DNA of 64,000 bases from contig NC_088787.1 in assembly GCF_949628265.1 (NCBI RefSeq), positions 34,398,844 through 34,462,843 on the forward strand, given 5' to 3'. The notes under the pieces are model-generated. The model was not told the DNA's origin. It was given only the letters and a program-made list of their open reading frames with translations, and searched no databases. Source of the stretch: Cloeon dipterum. Taxonomy: Eukaryota; Arthropoda; Insecta; Ephemeroptera; Baetidae. Every line of letters begins with the position of its first letter. The stretch's first letter is position 1. A program made the position numbers and the translations under genes. This document shows, in pieces, positions 33,828 to 46,228 of the stretch.

Positions 33828-36800
33828 ATGGCCACGAACGACGAGATCAGACTGAAATTGACAGCGAGTAAGATGAACATCCACCGAAGCACCAAGTTGG
33901 AGACGATTGCGACTCAAAGAATCGTGAGGAACCTCGATTCGTTCCTCGATCTGAAATACGTCATGCTTCTTCGTGAGTTTTTTACAAATTTATTGCAATC
34001 GCTGCTATTGAACATTTTTGTTGATCCGCAGCGATTGCTCTGCGAAATATCGTTTTGCAGCACTGGCTGATGAGACGGTTTGCAGAGTTAAAAAAACCGC
34101 AAAAACAGTCCCTTTCAAAAGATAACTGCGTTAAAATTTTGGCAAAAAGAATGAAAGTTTTCCAGAGTTTAGTCAGCTGCCATACTTTGGAAGTTGATCC
34201 TGCCCCATTCATCAACGACAGTCCTGATTTTTTGGCCGGACAATACCTCTGGGAGGTAAGAATTTGATTTTTTCATTTAAATCAGATGTAAAGATGTTAA
34301 TGTTTTTTTTCAGTATTTGAACCTTATAGGGGCCAAAGCCCCCAATCTCAAGGTTCTGATTATAAAAGCGAACAACGAAGGTTTCAGGGAGCTGGACAGA
34401 ACGCTGTGCGACGCGATCGGCAAGTTTCGCAATCTGATATCATTGGATATTTTCAGTGTTTGTATAACATACAGAAATCTAAAAAAAATGTGTAAAAATC
34501 TGAAAAGCCTTTCGCAACTCTCCACAAGAATTCATTTCAGACCTTTTTTTGATGTATCAATCGAACGTGAGATCGAAGAGTTGCAGATCTTCTCAAACTT
34601 GATTCTTCTCAAAACTAACGGCCAAAATGAAGAGTTCAGGTTAAATTGCATCCAACACCTGCCCAAGCTGCGATCTATTGACAATTGTACAACATCCATA
34701 GTTGAACAGTTGCTTGACCGCTGCCCCGACCAGAAATTTGCTTTGACGAGTTTGGAATTAACAGCACACTTCAACAAGGAGATCCACCTGAATTTTCCTG
34801 ATGTAACCGATCTTGAGGTAAAAATGATTTTTCCATATTTCTACGGTATTCATTATTCTAACGCCCTGGCACTTTTATCATCGTGTTTTATCGCCATTTT
34901 CCAAACCAACTTGAGGAAAATTCAGACTTAATCCTGCCGACTGCTCTTTCAACAATTTCCTTATGATTTCCTGTAAAATTTGATCAGTCTAGCGATTTGC
35001 TATAGAAACGCAAGGAAATTTATTTTTATAAATTGTTTTTTCCGATTCGATGATGATTGGCTGAACCTAATTCTGGTTCAGGCACATAGAAAACCTGCGC
35101 AAAGCACTTAGCCCCCAAAGTTAAAATGCCTCAAAGTCGTAGTACACGTAGAAGGTAGAAGCTTGTAATTCAGATTGTTTGCCTTTAAAAATGGTATATT
35201 TTAATGTTGTTTGTTTTCTTTTCTAAATATTTGTTTTTCCTTTTTTGTTATCGGAATTTATAATAATAAGCCTTCCCAAAGAAATAAAGAATTCATATAA
35301 CTAATTGATTTTCTTATTCATTTTAGGTTTGCCATCATTATAGGGGTGCCTTCATCATCCAAAACTCGCTGCTAAAGTTGTCCAAAATTGGAAATTTGAC
35401 CTTAAGACACTTCCCCTCGGTTGACACGATGATCCCATTCCTCGATGCATATGGGCACGGTCTACATTCGCTCAAAATAAGTTTTTGTATGGGCCATCTC
35501 AAATTAAGTTCCATTCTCGACCGTTGCCCTAAACTTCAAAGCCTTCTCTTGGATTACGTTTCCATACTGCCAGAATGCTCGAGACCGGACGTTCACTCGT
35601 TTCCGACAGGACTGAAAGAATTATATTTGTTTCCAGTGTAAGCCAGTTTTCTTGAGTTTCTTTTTTTCTTTCCATAGGGTAGACCTGCAAATTTATATTT
35701 GACTCTGGCTGAGGGTCACATTAGGTTGGGCAGCTAAAATACTCGGTCGAAAATTAGCATTACCGCGAAAACCGTTAACCCACCGAGAAAAAAGTCAACC
35801 AAAAGGTGCCCATTGGGTGCCCGCGTTCGGTCACCCGGCTACCCCCCGTGGGCACCCAGATGGGCACCCATTGGTTATACCGCATGTCCAACCCTTCGGG
35901 CACCCGCGAGTGGTCATGCCCAGAATTCGGTCACCAAATGGGCACCCATTAAATGACCTTTCATAGAATCACCTTTTATGTACGTTAAAAGTATACCTGA
36001 ATTCAGGGAGCGTAATAAATGAGAGGCCGAGAATGTTCGTTGACCAAAAGCTAACCATCGGGTGCCTGGCTGAGGTTACCACCAGTGGGCAGCCAATGGT
36101 TACCTTTTGGCTACCTTTTATCTAGGGCTGTCAGGTGGCAGGTCGATTGACTCTGTTCGTTAAAAAAGATAAATTTGTAGCGCAAAATGACAGCCCTAGG
36201 TAAGAGGTGGCCAAAAGGTAACCATTGGGTGCCCGCTTGGGGTTACCCTCAGTGGGCAGCTAGATGGGCAGCACTTTTATTGGATGATATTCATACAACA
36301 AATAAATTACAATTAAATAATACATTTTTTACATCAAATTTGAAGATCCCTATTTTTAAAAATCCCCGAAAATCAAATAATGTGAATGAAGGGTGGACTG
36401 TAACTCTTTACTGGGTTAAGTTATCACCTTGAAATTTTCATTGTTTATCCTAGTTTTCCACCATGAACAACTTATCAACCTACAAAAAATTCGCAGGGCA
36501 AAGGTCAAGGTCACCTTTTGCAACCTTTACTCAAAAATTCAAAATTAAGGGATGATACAACCCTTAGATCTTTTTGGGGTTCAGGGCTGAATTGTAGCCC
36601 TTGAAATTCTACACAAGCTCACCAAGTTTCAAAGGTGCAACAGTAGTTTTGCTGTAATTTGAATTTGAAAATTAAAATCCGGCTCGATCGAGCACGGCCT
36701 TTATAGTCGGCGAGTTCACCCATCATTCGTCGAGAATATTTTTACCCATTCCATTTGGTTAGACACATCAAGAGGGCCCAGTGTAGACATACTAAGGTCA

Positions 36801-39800
36801 AAATCAACCTTCAGGGTCTGTACCTGACGAGATCCTGAGATAAAAACTAAAAAAATCAATTTCATCAAACTTAAGTGTCTTTCCATAGGCTATCACCGCT
36901 CTGCAGCTCAAATATAAAGTCAAAACTGCCGATTTCAAATTTTAACACTTTTAAACATATCGTCAGGATTAATGGCTTCCACAATTATTTCAAGAATTGG
37001 TTTCAGGATTGTTATTCGGCGGTTTAGGCTGTATTTTTGAGCTGTACAGAGGCCAAAACCTATAAAAAGACACCATTCTTGATGAAATTGGACATTTTAG
37101 AAATTATTATCTCAGGGTCTCATCAGGTTCAGACCCTGAAGGTCAATTTTGACCTTAATATGTCAATCCTTGGTCCTCTTGTTGTGCCTAAGCAAATGGA
37201 ACGGATTAAAATATTATTGACAAATGATAGACGAACTCGCCGACTAACGGGCATGCTCGATCGAGCGGCATCGAGCCGTATTTCAAATTTCAACTTTCAT
37301 TTTCAAATTACAGCAAACATTTTTGGTACTTCTAAAACTTGGTGTGCTTGTGCAGATTTTCACGGGCTAACCCCAAAAAATCTGAGAGGGCTATCATTCC
37401 TTAATATTGAATTTTCAAAAAAGAAAGGTGACCATGACCTTTGACCTGCGAATTAAAAGTCGTTCACAATTGAAAACTAGGTTTGGCAGTGAAAATTCGA
37501 AGGTTATACCTGATGCAGTTAAGTTACATTCCACCTTTCAATAACAGAATAAGCAGTTACAATTAAAAAAATAAATTATCAAGTGCAAACAACAATTTTT
37601 CAACACCAAAAAATAGACTGCGGAGAACTGCACACTTACAAATTAATAAGACTTAATAGTTAAAACGTTCAAAACCATAACATATTAATTTTTGAGGTGA
37701 TGCAGTAACAGAACAAATAATATTGGATGATTATAATAATTGTACGAGTTTACCTGCAGTTGGGAATTCCCCCTTGGCTGCCTTTAATTGGCATTCTTTT
37801 GATTTTAATAAGATTTCACTGAGATAGAGGACACGGGCCTGCTGCTGTGCATTCAACATTCAACCCTTTAAATAATTATATATGATGTGCTGGAAACCAA
37901 AAACAGTTAAGCCAATCATGGTCGAAGTGTAATTACATTTGTTTTCAATGTGCTGATGTTTCTAGGGTGATTGGCGTAACTGATTTTGGTTTTGAGCACA
38001 TTAAAATTAATAATATGAGTCCAGAGGGCACAGCAGCAGTATTTAATAAAAAACACAATGAGAGGGAATTAAAATCAGAAGTATACCAGTGGCACCATCT
38101 ATTGTTATTGAATTGAAACGTTTAAGGCTTTTGCAATTGATATTTTTAAACTTATGAGATCACTATCAGAGAAATTAATTTAAAAATTAGTTGTGTCTAC
38201 AATTAGTTGTCAGGGAAATCTAGAAATATTCATCTAGAGAATGCAAACCTAAAATAAAAATATGCCGCAAACACAAAATCAAAAAATAGTTATTGGAATT
38301 AAATTCAGTTGTTGCGAACATTTGTTAAGTGAATTTACGTATTTGAGCAGTAAATTAGAGCCTTGTTAACATTAGTTTTAAAGATTTCAACACATAAAAA
38401 ACGCCATAAAACATACAAAGAAAAGCACTCAATATCCCTACTCGTGTCCAGCGTCCAGCACTACTTATCCTGTCAAACATGGCCGTTGCTTTACATCTTT
38501 GGGGTCCATATAGTCCCATCCATTTCACGTCAGCCGAAAATGCAAACAAAACAGCAGACAAACCCTGCAAAATAAAATACAAAGTATTAATTATCTACTC
38601 AATAATATCGCCGGGAATTCAACTGCATACCTGCGGATACTGCGGCCGTTTTGTTAACTTGTCCAGGCTTGTCATCCGGATGGCCATCGCGTTCAGGCAG
38701 CTTTTCCCAAGTTCCCAACCAGAGGACATCAAAATAATCAATCAGGGCGGGACGCGGTGCAAGCCTGATGACACAAGGATGATTTTAAAGCAATTTAAAA
38801 CGAATATTTTGATGCCAGTGTGTCTACGTCTACGCGCGCGTATTTTTGTACACCGCGTCTTACTCAAATCTAATGCAAATTCAATGATGCCCTTACCTTT
38901 CGGGACATCAGGAACACCCACAATCGGTCCAAGAATCCGTTGATATGTTCGATCTGTCATAACGCAACCGAAAACACGTCGAAATACTCTGCTGAAAATG
39001 ATGATGCAATCAGCGCGTCTCAACCATCATGCTTGTTTTCAGTCACTGAGCCAGACAGCCAGAGGCAGCCACAGCTGGTGCTACTGCCGACAGTGGCGCC
39101 ACACGCGCGGCCGACGAGTGTAACAAAGAAACGCGCGCGCGATAATACTGAGCTAAAATAATTGCTCAAAACGAGATAATTTAAAGAGTTTGAAATGCTA
39201 ATTAGTGTTTTGACCAAATAAATTTTTAAAAAATAATTTTTACGAAACACGAACTCAAGAATTTACGGTGGTTCTCAGGTTGCCCATTGGTTAACCCATT
39301 TTGGCTATCAAATTTTTTTTATTTATTTCTTTACTTTAACTACTACAAAAATATTTTCCAAAATAAGTTAAAACTTATGGTGACGAAAATCTGACAAAAT
39401 TTGAGGGTAAAACGAGTAAAGTAAAATGGTGCCCGCGCATCGGTTAACCATTGGGTAACCAAAACTTGCCCCTTTTTAGCAAACATATTAAAATGCATAA
39501 AAATTTATTATTCAATCCTACAATAACCATAATATTTTTTCTGTGCCCAAAATTTTACGAAAACAGTTCATGAACCGGTCACACTGCAGTTATCCGATCC
39601 GAGCTACCCGAAAGCTGCCCGATGGTTGCCCACGACTGGGCACTGGCAATTTTAGGTGATCCCAGCCAAATATAAAAAAATTCCAACCAAGCCAGGATCA
39701 AGGTCATGCCTGAAATGCAAAACCGCCTTTAGTTTAATTTTTTTCAGGTGACCGCAAAGTGACCATAGTTAACCGCCTGCCCGCTCCGAGTATCCGAAAG

Positions 39801-40744
39801 GTGCCCGATGGGTGCCTAAGACTGGGCACGGGCAATTTCGGTTATCCGAGCCAAATTTTGAAAAAAATCCGATGAAACATCATTCAGGATGATGCCTGAA
39901 ATGCAAAACCACCCTTATTTTAAATTTTGTTAAGTGACCGCAAGTGACCCCCTGCCCGCTCCGGGTAACCGAAAGGTGCCCATTTGGTGCCCGAGACTGG
40001 GCACTCAAAATTTGCATGATCCAAGCCAAATTTCAAAAAAATTCCAATGAAACATGAATCAGGATCATGCCTACATTGCAAAACCACATTTTGTTCAACT
40101 TTTGTCAGGTGACCGAAAAGTGACCGCGGTTACCCCTCTGCTCGCTGGGAACTTAGCAGCTCTGGGAAGCTCAGAGAACCACTAAGTGCTTTGATTCAAG
40201 CTTGTAGTGCTTTTTGGCTTGTCCAAAAATATCGATTTTTTTTCGAATTTCCTAGTGTTATCGAATTGTTGACCGAGTGATTTGAATGCCGAGCCTAATT
40301 CGGGCTTCAGGAGATTCAAAAGCTAAAAATATGCATTGTTTCCCAGAATAATACTATTGCAAATTTTTCAGATTTGGTAACGGTTGCCATGCGCTATTAT
40401 TATTGGACATTCTATCAGTGCCGACATTAGAATGCGTAACTCTTGAAATGAACCTCAAGAGTGTCCACCTAGAAGACATTGAAAAGTTGACTGCCATGGT
40501 CGCGTCACGGCAGATTCTTGGCAACCTCAAACGCTTGAAGATATTTGTGCATAGCATGAATAGGGACAGTAATCATCGTGTGTTTTACGCGTTCAGTGAT
40601 TTCATCAAAAGCGCATCCGCCTTTCTGCCGCATTTGACTGACCTGAAAACTAATATTCCCCCCAGCGTCCAGGTTGGATTGAACTCGGAAGCTTCCTTGG
40701 AGGTTGCAACCCTAAAAAAGTTTGTTAGTGTTTTTGAAAATTAG
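33828..40744 (+). CDS. L1: leucine-rich (LRR-like) protein
   Basis: Exons 33828-33972, 34032-34255, 34314-34817, 35327-35637, 40372-40744 (1557 nt, 518 aa). Phases match L2 and L3. Starts M-A-T-N-D-E-I-R-L-K. It contains repeated Leu-rich strands such as L-K-V-L-I-I-K, L-I-S-L-D-I-F and L-E-C-V-T-L-E-M, spaced like leucine-rich repeats, with an N-terminal helical part carrying a possible F-box-like region. No signal peptide or membrane segment. Exon 1 is 15 nt shorter than in L2 and L3 (part of D-P-L-H-S missing). Intron 4 is 4.7 kb against about 0.4 kb in the paralogs because of an insertion. The exact family is not recognised; LRR is inferred from pattern. Confidence 0.78.
36391..37540. mobile_element. 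Palindromic element P2, degraded relative of P1
   Basis: Left GGGTGGACTGTAACT pairs with right AGTTACATTCCACCTTT. Internal blocks (CAAAGGTCAAGGTCACCTTTTG, CAGGGCTGAA.TGTAGCCC, CTTTCATAGG-like) are shared with P1 at 31380-31800. The arms are shorter and more diverged than in P1. Confidence 0.75.
37750..38135. mobile_element. Possible MITE, diverged relative of M1
   Basis: Imperfect inverted halves (GCCTGCTGCTGTGCATTC near 37840 against GGCACAGCAGCAGTATT near 38025). The right end, GGCACCATCTATTG...GCTTTTGCAATTG, resembles the right end of M1. Target duplication not resolved. Confidence 0.4.
38370..38970 (-). pseudogene. Antisense exon-like segments of an unidentified membrane protein
   Basis: Minus strand within L1 intron 4. 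A segment reads M-S-S-G-W-E-L-G-K-S-C-L-N-A-M, then L-T-K-R-P-Q-Y-P-Q, and meets a GTATGC donor near 38630. An acceptor TTTTGCAG near 38567 opens G-L-S-A-V-L-F-A-F-S-A-D-V-K-W-M-G-L-Y-G, then A-G-R-W-T-R-V-G, then a hydrophobic stretch ending F-Y-G-V-F-Y-V-L-K; phase 0 is kept. A further segment near 38960-38900 reads I-L-G-P-I-V-G-V-P-D-V-P-K before GTAAGG, but its phase does not join the next one cleanly. It may be part of a captured or nested gene. Family unknown. Confidence 0.35.
39575..40145. repeat. ~180-bp tandem repeat, about 3 copies
   Basis: Successive units begin near 39575, 39747, 39933 and 40108 (partial). Each runs GTGACCGCAA.GTGACC, GGTGCCC.ATGGGTGCC, GACTGGGCAC, CAAATTT.AAAAAAAT.C and TGCAAAACC. 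Units differ by substitutions and small gaps. Confidence 0.8.
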
Positions 40745-41114
40745 AAATTAAAATGTAAATCGATTCATATTTTTTTTCCATGTTGTACACCCCATTAATT
40801 TTGGTGTTTCTTTTTTAAATACATAATACATCACTTGCTTCTTTTAATGAATCGTTATTTTCTTCAATTATCGATATTTTTTGTTAGTAAAATTTGATCA
40901 GTCCATCGAATAATTTAATTTTTAGCACTGAAGAGTGCTAAAAATTTTTGAGCAGGCTATTGTAAATAAGAAAATAACTTTGTTTCTTAAATTTGAAATA
41001 ATAACTAAGAACCTTAACAAGAGTTCAAAAATAATGGTTTGCATTGTATATAATTCAAGACGAGGGTATGCATAGGTTTGAAAGGATTAATGTTTTAGAA
41101 AATCGTCAAAACGG

Positions 41115-41640
41115 AGAGACGTAAATAGGATGTCACCAGACAAATGCAAGTTGGATTTTTCATCTTCATACACCTTTGAATTGAAAATTTGGAGAAATGT
41201 TAAAGCCGATAAAACATACAAGGAATCACTCACTTCTCCACAAAAAAATAAGGCCGTCGCTTATGAAGAAGTTCAAGTTTTTAAATATTTTTTAAATAAG
41301 CCGTGGATAATCGTTTGTCCGTTTCTGATTCGCTGTCTGAACCGATCACGAATTCCTTTCATGATCACTTCTATCTGGCTGATCCTCTGGATTTCACGAT
41401 GCTGTCGCAGCAGATGGAAATGACCAGCTGTTTATGGAAAAGCCCACCACGAAGGGTCAACAAATTTAGGACAATTAAGTTTTTTTAATTTAAAATAGCT
41501 TTCAACCTTTCTACATTTTTTTTGGCTTTTTAATAAGGTTCGTCGTGGAGATAAACTGTGCTATTTTGTAAGAAATATGTTTTCCACGATTTTTGTTTTG
41601 GTGACCAAAGACTTTGAAATATTGGTATCCAAACCCGATA
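41115..41640. pseudogene. Chimeric DM9 remnants downstream of L1
   Basis: Two pieces. On the minus strand at 41115-41185, V-Y-E-D-E-K-S-N-L-H-L-S is a DM9 last-exon remnant; together with DNA to about 41378 it duplicates 52565-52830. On the plus strand, from 41379, A-D-G-N-D-Q-L-F-M-E-K-style sequence matches the end of DM9-F exon 1 with small frameshifts. A DM9-F exon 2 copy follows at about 41537-41640 (V-R-R-G-D-K-L-C-Y-F-V, T-K-D-F-E-I-L-V). The two halves point in opposite directions, so this is a rearrangement scar. Confidence 0.7.
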
Positions 41641-42184
41641 GTGAATCATCATGATTATTTCTACTTTTTCAATTCACGCTGCAACAGGAACGGACACACA
41701 AATTATTTTTCTGAACGGTTTTTTGTCCTATAAATTTTGCTAGTCCGCAAATGAATATATTGTCAAACCAGCGTGAGAAACGAATGAAATGCCTTCTATG
41801 TATTTTTTTACGAAATATGCAATAAATGTATTGTATGAAAAAGAAGGACTTTTACTATTTCCAAAAAAGCAAACTTATGAATATGCAAAAAGCTACTAAA
41901 ACATTTTGCATAATTATTTTTTAAAAAAAGTTGAAATAAATGGATATATCAGCCGTTATTTTCAAATAAAAATATTTCAAAATTGTTTTGCAAATATTTT
42001 CAATTATGAATCATTGTCTACCTAAACAATATTTTTATTGGACAGTGCATGAGTAATGGATTCTACTTTCAATAATATTTCTACAAACATTTAACATAAT
42101 AACAAATGAAGGGAAACGCAGAGAAAGGCAAAAATTGTGTATTTTATCGAGGACCGTTGTCGAAGAAACACATACGTTTTCAGA

Positions 42185-44770
42185 ATGGCCACGAACGACG
42201 AGATCCGGCTGAAAATGACAGTTAGCAAAATGAACGTTCACCGAAGCACTAGGTTGGAGACGATTGCGGCTCAAAGCATCGTGAGGAACATCGATTCGTT
42301 CCTCGATCCGCTACACTCCAAAACACGGCACGTCATGCTTCTTCGTGAGTTTTTTTTACAAATTGACCGCAATCGCTATTGAACATTTTTGTTGATCCGC
42401 AGCGATGGCTCTGCGAAATATCGTTTTGCAGCAGTGGCTAATGAGGCAGTTTGCTGAGTTAAAAAATACACAAAAATGGTCTAAAACCGAATGCGTCAAA
42501 ATTTTGGAAAAAAGGATGAAAGTTTTCAATAGTTTAGTCAGCTGCCATACTTTGGAAGTTGATCTCACTCCTTTCATCGAAGACTGCTATAATTTTTTGG
42601 CCAGAGAACACCTCTTAAAGGTAAGAATTAGATTTTGTCATTTAAACCAGATGCAAAAATATAATGTTTTTCAGTATTTGAACCTTATAGGGGCCAAAGC
42701 CCCCAATCTCAAGGTTCTGATTAAAAAAGCGAACAACTTAGGTCTCAGGGAGCTGGACAGAACACTGTGCGACGCGATAGGCAAGTTTCGCAATCTGATA
42801 TCATTGGATATTTTCAGTGTTTGTATAACATACACAAATCTAAAAGAAATGTGTAAAAATCTGAAAAGCCTTTCGCAACTCTCCACAAGAATTCATTTCA
42901 GTCCTTATTTTGATGTATCAATCGAACGTGAGATCGAAGAGTTGCAGATCTTCTCAAACTTGATTCTTCTCAAAACTGACGGCCAAAATGAAGAGTTTAC
43001 GTTAAATTGCATCCAACACCTGCCCAAGCTGCAATCTATTAACTATTGTAAAACATCCATAGTTGAACAGTTGCTTGATCGCTGCCCCAACCAGAAGTTT
43101 GCTTTGACGAGTTTGGAATTAACAGCGCACTTCAACAAGGAGATCCACCTGAATTTTCCTGATGTAACCGATCTTGAGGTAAAAATGATTTTTCCATATT
43201 TCAACGGTATTCATTATTCTAACGCCCTGGCACTTTTATCATCGTCGTGTTTTATCGCCATTTTCCAAACGAACTTGAGGAAAATTCAGACTTAATCCTG
43301 CCGACTGCTCTTTAAACAATTCCTTATGATTTGCTGTAAAATTTGATTTGCTATAGAAATGCAAGGAAATTTATTTTTATAAATTGTTTTTTCCGATTCG
43401 ATGATGATTGGCTGAACCAAATTCTGGTTCAGGCACATAAAAAAATCATTTTAAGATGAAAAATGCCCAAAGTAAAAGTGCCTCAAAGTCGTAGAACACG
43501 AAGAAGGTGGAAACTTGTAATTCAGATTGTTTGCCTTTAGAAACGGCATATTTGTATGTTGTTCGTTTTCTTTTCTAAAAATCAGTTTTTCCTCTTTTGT
43601 TATTCGAATTTATAATAATAAGCCTATAATAAATTCTTCACAAATAAATGCATATAACTAATTAATTTTCATATTTATTTTAGGTTTGTCATCAACATAT
43701 GGATGACTTCATCATCCCAAAAGTCCTGAAAAAGTTTTCAAAAATTGAAAATTTGACCTTATTATTCTTCCCCTCGGTTGACAAGATGATCCCATTCCTC
43801 GATGCATATGGGCAAGGTCTACATTCGCTCAAAATACATTTTTGCATGGGCCATCTCAAATTAAGTTCCATTCTCGACCGATGCCCTAAACTTCACAGCC
43901 TTCTCTTGGATTACATTTCCATACTGCCAGAATGCTCGAGACCGGACGTTCACTCGTTTCCGACAGGATTGAAAAAATTAGATTGGTATCCAATGTAAGC
44001 CAGTTTTATTGAGTTTCTTTTTTCTTTCCTAGAGGGTAGACCTGCAAATTTATATTTGACTCTGGCTGAGGGTCACATTAGGTTGGGCAGCTGAAACACT
44101 CGGTCGAAAATTAGCATTACCGCGAAAACCGCTAACTTAGCAGCTCTAGCTCTGGGAACGAATCTATTGCCAAAGAGAGTCAAAATAAAGCCGATAATGC
44201 CCAACCAGAGAACCACTAAGTGCTTTGATTCGAGCTTGTAGTGCTTTTTGGCTTGTCCAAAAATATCGATTTTTTCGAATTTGCTAGTGTTATCGAATTG
44301 TTGACCGAGTGATTTGAATGCCGAGCCTAATTCGGGCTTCAGGAGATTCAAAAGCTAAAAATATGCATCGTGAATAATATTTTCAACAATATTTCAGATT
44401 TGGTAACGGTTACCATGCACCATTATTATTAGACATTCTGTCAGTGCCGACATTAGAATGCGTAACTCTTGAAATGAGCTGCGAAAGTTTGCACCTAGAA
44501 GACATTGAAAAGTTGACGGCCATGGTCGCGTCACGCCAGGTACTTGGCAACCTCAAACGCTTGAAGATATTTGTGTATAACATGAATAGGGACAATAATC
44601 ATCGTGTGTTTCGCACACTCAGTAATTTCATCAAAAGCGCATCCGCATTTCTGCCGCATTTGACTGACCTGGAATCTAATATTCTCTCCAAAGTCAAGGT
44701 TGAAATGAACTCAGAAGCTTCCTTGGAGGTTGCAACCCTAAAAAAGTTTATTAGTGTTTATCAAAACTAG
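42185..44770 (+). CDS. L2: leucine-rich (LRR-like) protein
   Basis: Exons 42185-42344, 42403-42620, 42675-43178, 43684-43994, 44398-44770 (1566 nt, 521 aa), all GT-AG. The same architecture as L1 and L3, and closest to L3, with which it shares flanks on both sides. Leu-rich strands recur about every 22-28 residues in exons 3-5 (L-K-V-L-I-K-K, L-I-S-L-D-I-F, L-T-S-L-E-L-T, L-K-R-L-K-I-F). No signal peptide. Intron 4 carries an antisense hydrophobic ORF (44351-44142) also found in L3. Intact; the function cannot be named from sequence. Confidence 0.8.
44142..44351 (-). other. Antisense hydrophobic ORF in L2 intron 4
   Basis: Minus strand: after a TTTTTAG acceptor-like site the frame reads L-L-N-L-L-K-P-E-L-G-S-A-F-K-S-L-G-Q-Q-F-D, then K-I-D-I-F-G-Q-A-K-K-H-Y, then one strong membrane segment V-V-L-W-L-G-I-I-G-F-I-L-T-L-F-G. 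The copy in L3 (49089-48886) is nearly identical, and L1 keeps a truncated copy (near 40330-40190). No ATG at the start. It looks like an exon of a small membrane protein, captured before the L genes duplicated. Not identified. Confidence 0.4.
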
Positions 44771-45299
44771 TAATAATTAAAATGTAAATCAATTTATATT
44801 TTATTTTGTCCATGTTGTGCACCCCATTTTGGCGTTTCATTATTTAAATACATAATACATCACTACTTGCTTCTTTTAATGAATCGCTGTTTTCTTCAAC
44901 TATCGTTTTTTTTTGTTATTAAAATTTGATCGGTCCATCGAATAATTTAATTTTTAGCGCTGAAGAGTGCTAACATTTTTTAGCAGGCTAATGTAAAAGA
45001 AAATAAATTTGTTTCTTAAATTTGAAATAATAAAACTAATAACCTTAACAAGAAGTCAAAAGTAATGGTTTGCATAGTATATAATTCAAGACGAGAGTAT
45101 GCATAGGTTTGAAAGGATTAATGTTTTAGAAAATCGTCAAAAATCAAATTATTTACAGATTTGCTGGTTCAGTCGCTTTTTTCGGATACTTTGAGTTCCG
45201 TGTTGTTCATTTACGCGCTGAATTCGTCAATTTTCACACGAGTGCAGGGCAGGGACTTTTTATAGTATTTTTCGCGATTGTTTTTAATTATATTGATTT

Positions 45300-45735
45300 C
45301 AATGCTTTTCCTACACACGATTGTGCGGCGCGCTGTTTGGCGGCGTTTCGTGCGGCGGCACGGCGAAGAAGACTTTTTATGCCTATAGTAGACAAATTAA
45401 ATATCAAAATGATTTCTTAACGCTATCCTCTCACCATTTAGATAGTGATTTCGATAGTGATGTTACGAGGTTTTTATTTTTGCCAAAATTCAACAACTCG
45501 TCCGATCGTCAAGCACAACCCGTCGTTGGATGGTCTCGGTCTGGCCTTGAACCAGAAATGCCCTGACGACGTTTTTGATTGTACCCGACCTGACCTCTGC
45601 TCCCGTGCAGGTTTTTGATGCATTTTTAGCAATTCCGACCTCTCCCGACACGGTGCTCGGACAAAATTTGAACACCACTAAGATCGCTGACGCACGCCAG
45701 GTCACGCCACCGGGACGGCAATAATAAAAGGTATC
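45300..45735. other. Unrecognised block, copy 1 (shared with 50010-50425)
   Basis: The plus-strand frame from 45321 reads M-C-G-A-L-F-G-G-V-S-C-G-G-T-A-K-K, then a Ser/Asp-rich part D-S-D-F-D-S-D-V. It is more GC-rich after 45490. It interrupts a DM9 reading frame on the minus strand at the same base in both copies, so it may be a mobile-element fragment. Family unknown. Confidence 0.4.
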
Positions 45736-45870
45736 GATCGACGTGCTACAATCTTGCTACTAATTTACCAGTATGGTGTCTGAACGATTCTGGAACGAGG
45801 CTATCAAAATCCTTAGCTGTCGAAACATGACGGAAAGAAGAAGGAGCCACCGTGACCGCGGTGAAATCCG
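45736..45870 (-). pseudogene. DM9 N-terminal stub, copy 1
   Basis: The minus strand matches the beginning of DM9-D (F-D-S-L-V, R-N-H-T-like, K-L-V-A-R-L), with an in-frame TAG at the W-H-V-D-R-Y motif. It ends abruptly after CGATACC, where unrelated sequence begins. Confidence 0.7.
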
Positions 45871-46228
45871 AATGGGCAGTGAAAAATATTTTCAAAATGA
45901 TATTGATCATGATTATTTCTACATTTTCAATTCACGCTGCACCAGGAACGGACACACAAATTATTTTTCTGAACGGTTTTTTGCCCTATAAATTTTGCTA
46001 GTCCGCTAATGAATATATTAACAAACCAGCGTGAGAAACAAAGGCAGTTGCGTCAGCGATGAAATGCCTTCTATGTATTTTTATACGAAATGTGCAATAA
46101 ATTTATTGTATGAGAAAGAAGGACTTTTACTATTTCCAAAAAAGCAAACTTATGAATATATGCAAAAAGCTTCTACAACATTTTACATAATTATTTTTTA
46201 AAAAAGTTGAAATAAATGGATATATGAA

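Larger units (their letters stand above)
35779..40145. mobile_element. 4.4-kb insertion in L1 intron 4
   Basis: L2 and L3 have ACCGTTAAC (or GCTAAC) joined directly to TTAGCAGCTCTGG. In L1 the same flanks are separated by 4.4 kb, with AAC present on both sides. Inserted ends read CCACCGAG and CTCGCTGGG, weak inverted ends. The edges are rich in GGGTGCCC/GGTAACC-type words (35790-36280). Inside are a second palindrome, a 77-bp hairpin (36123-36199), a tandem repeat and antisense exon-like pieces, so it is probably nested insertions. Confidence 0.65.

Noticed and set aside
35770..36290. The GGGTGCCC/GGTAACC-rich region as a CRISPR-like or satellite array
   Set aside because: Word spacing is irregular and there are no spacers; it is part of a eukaryotic intron insertion.
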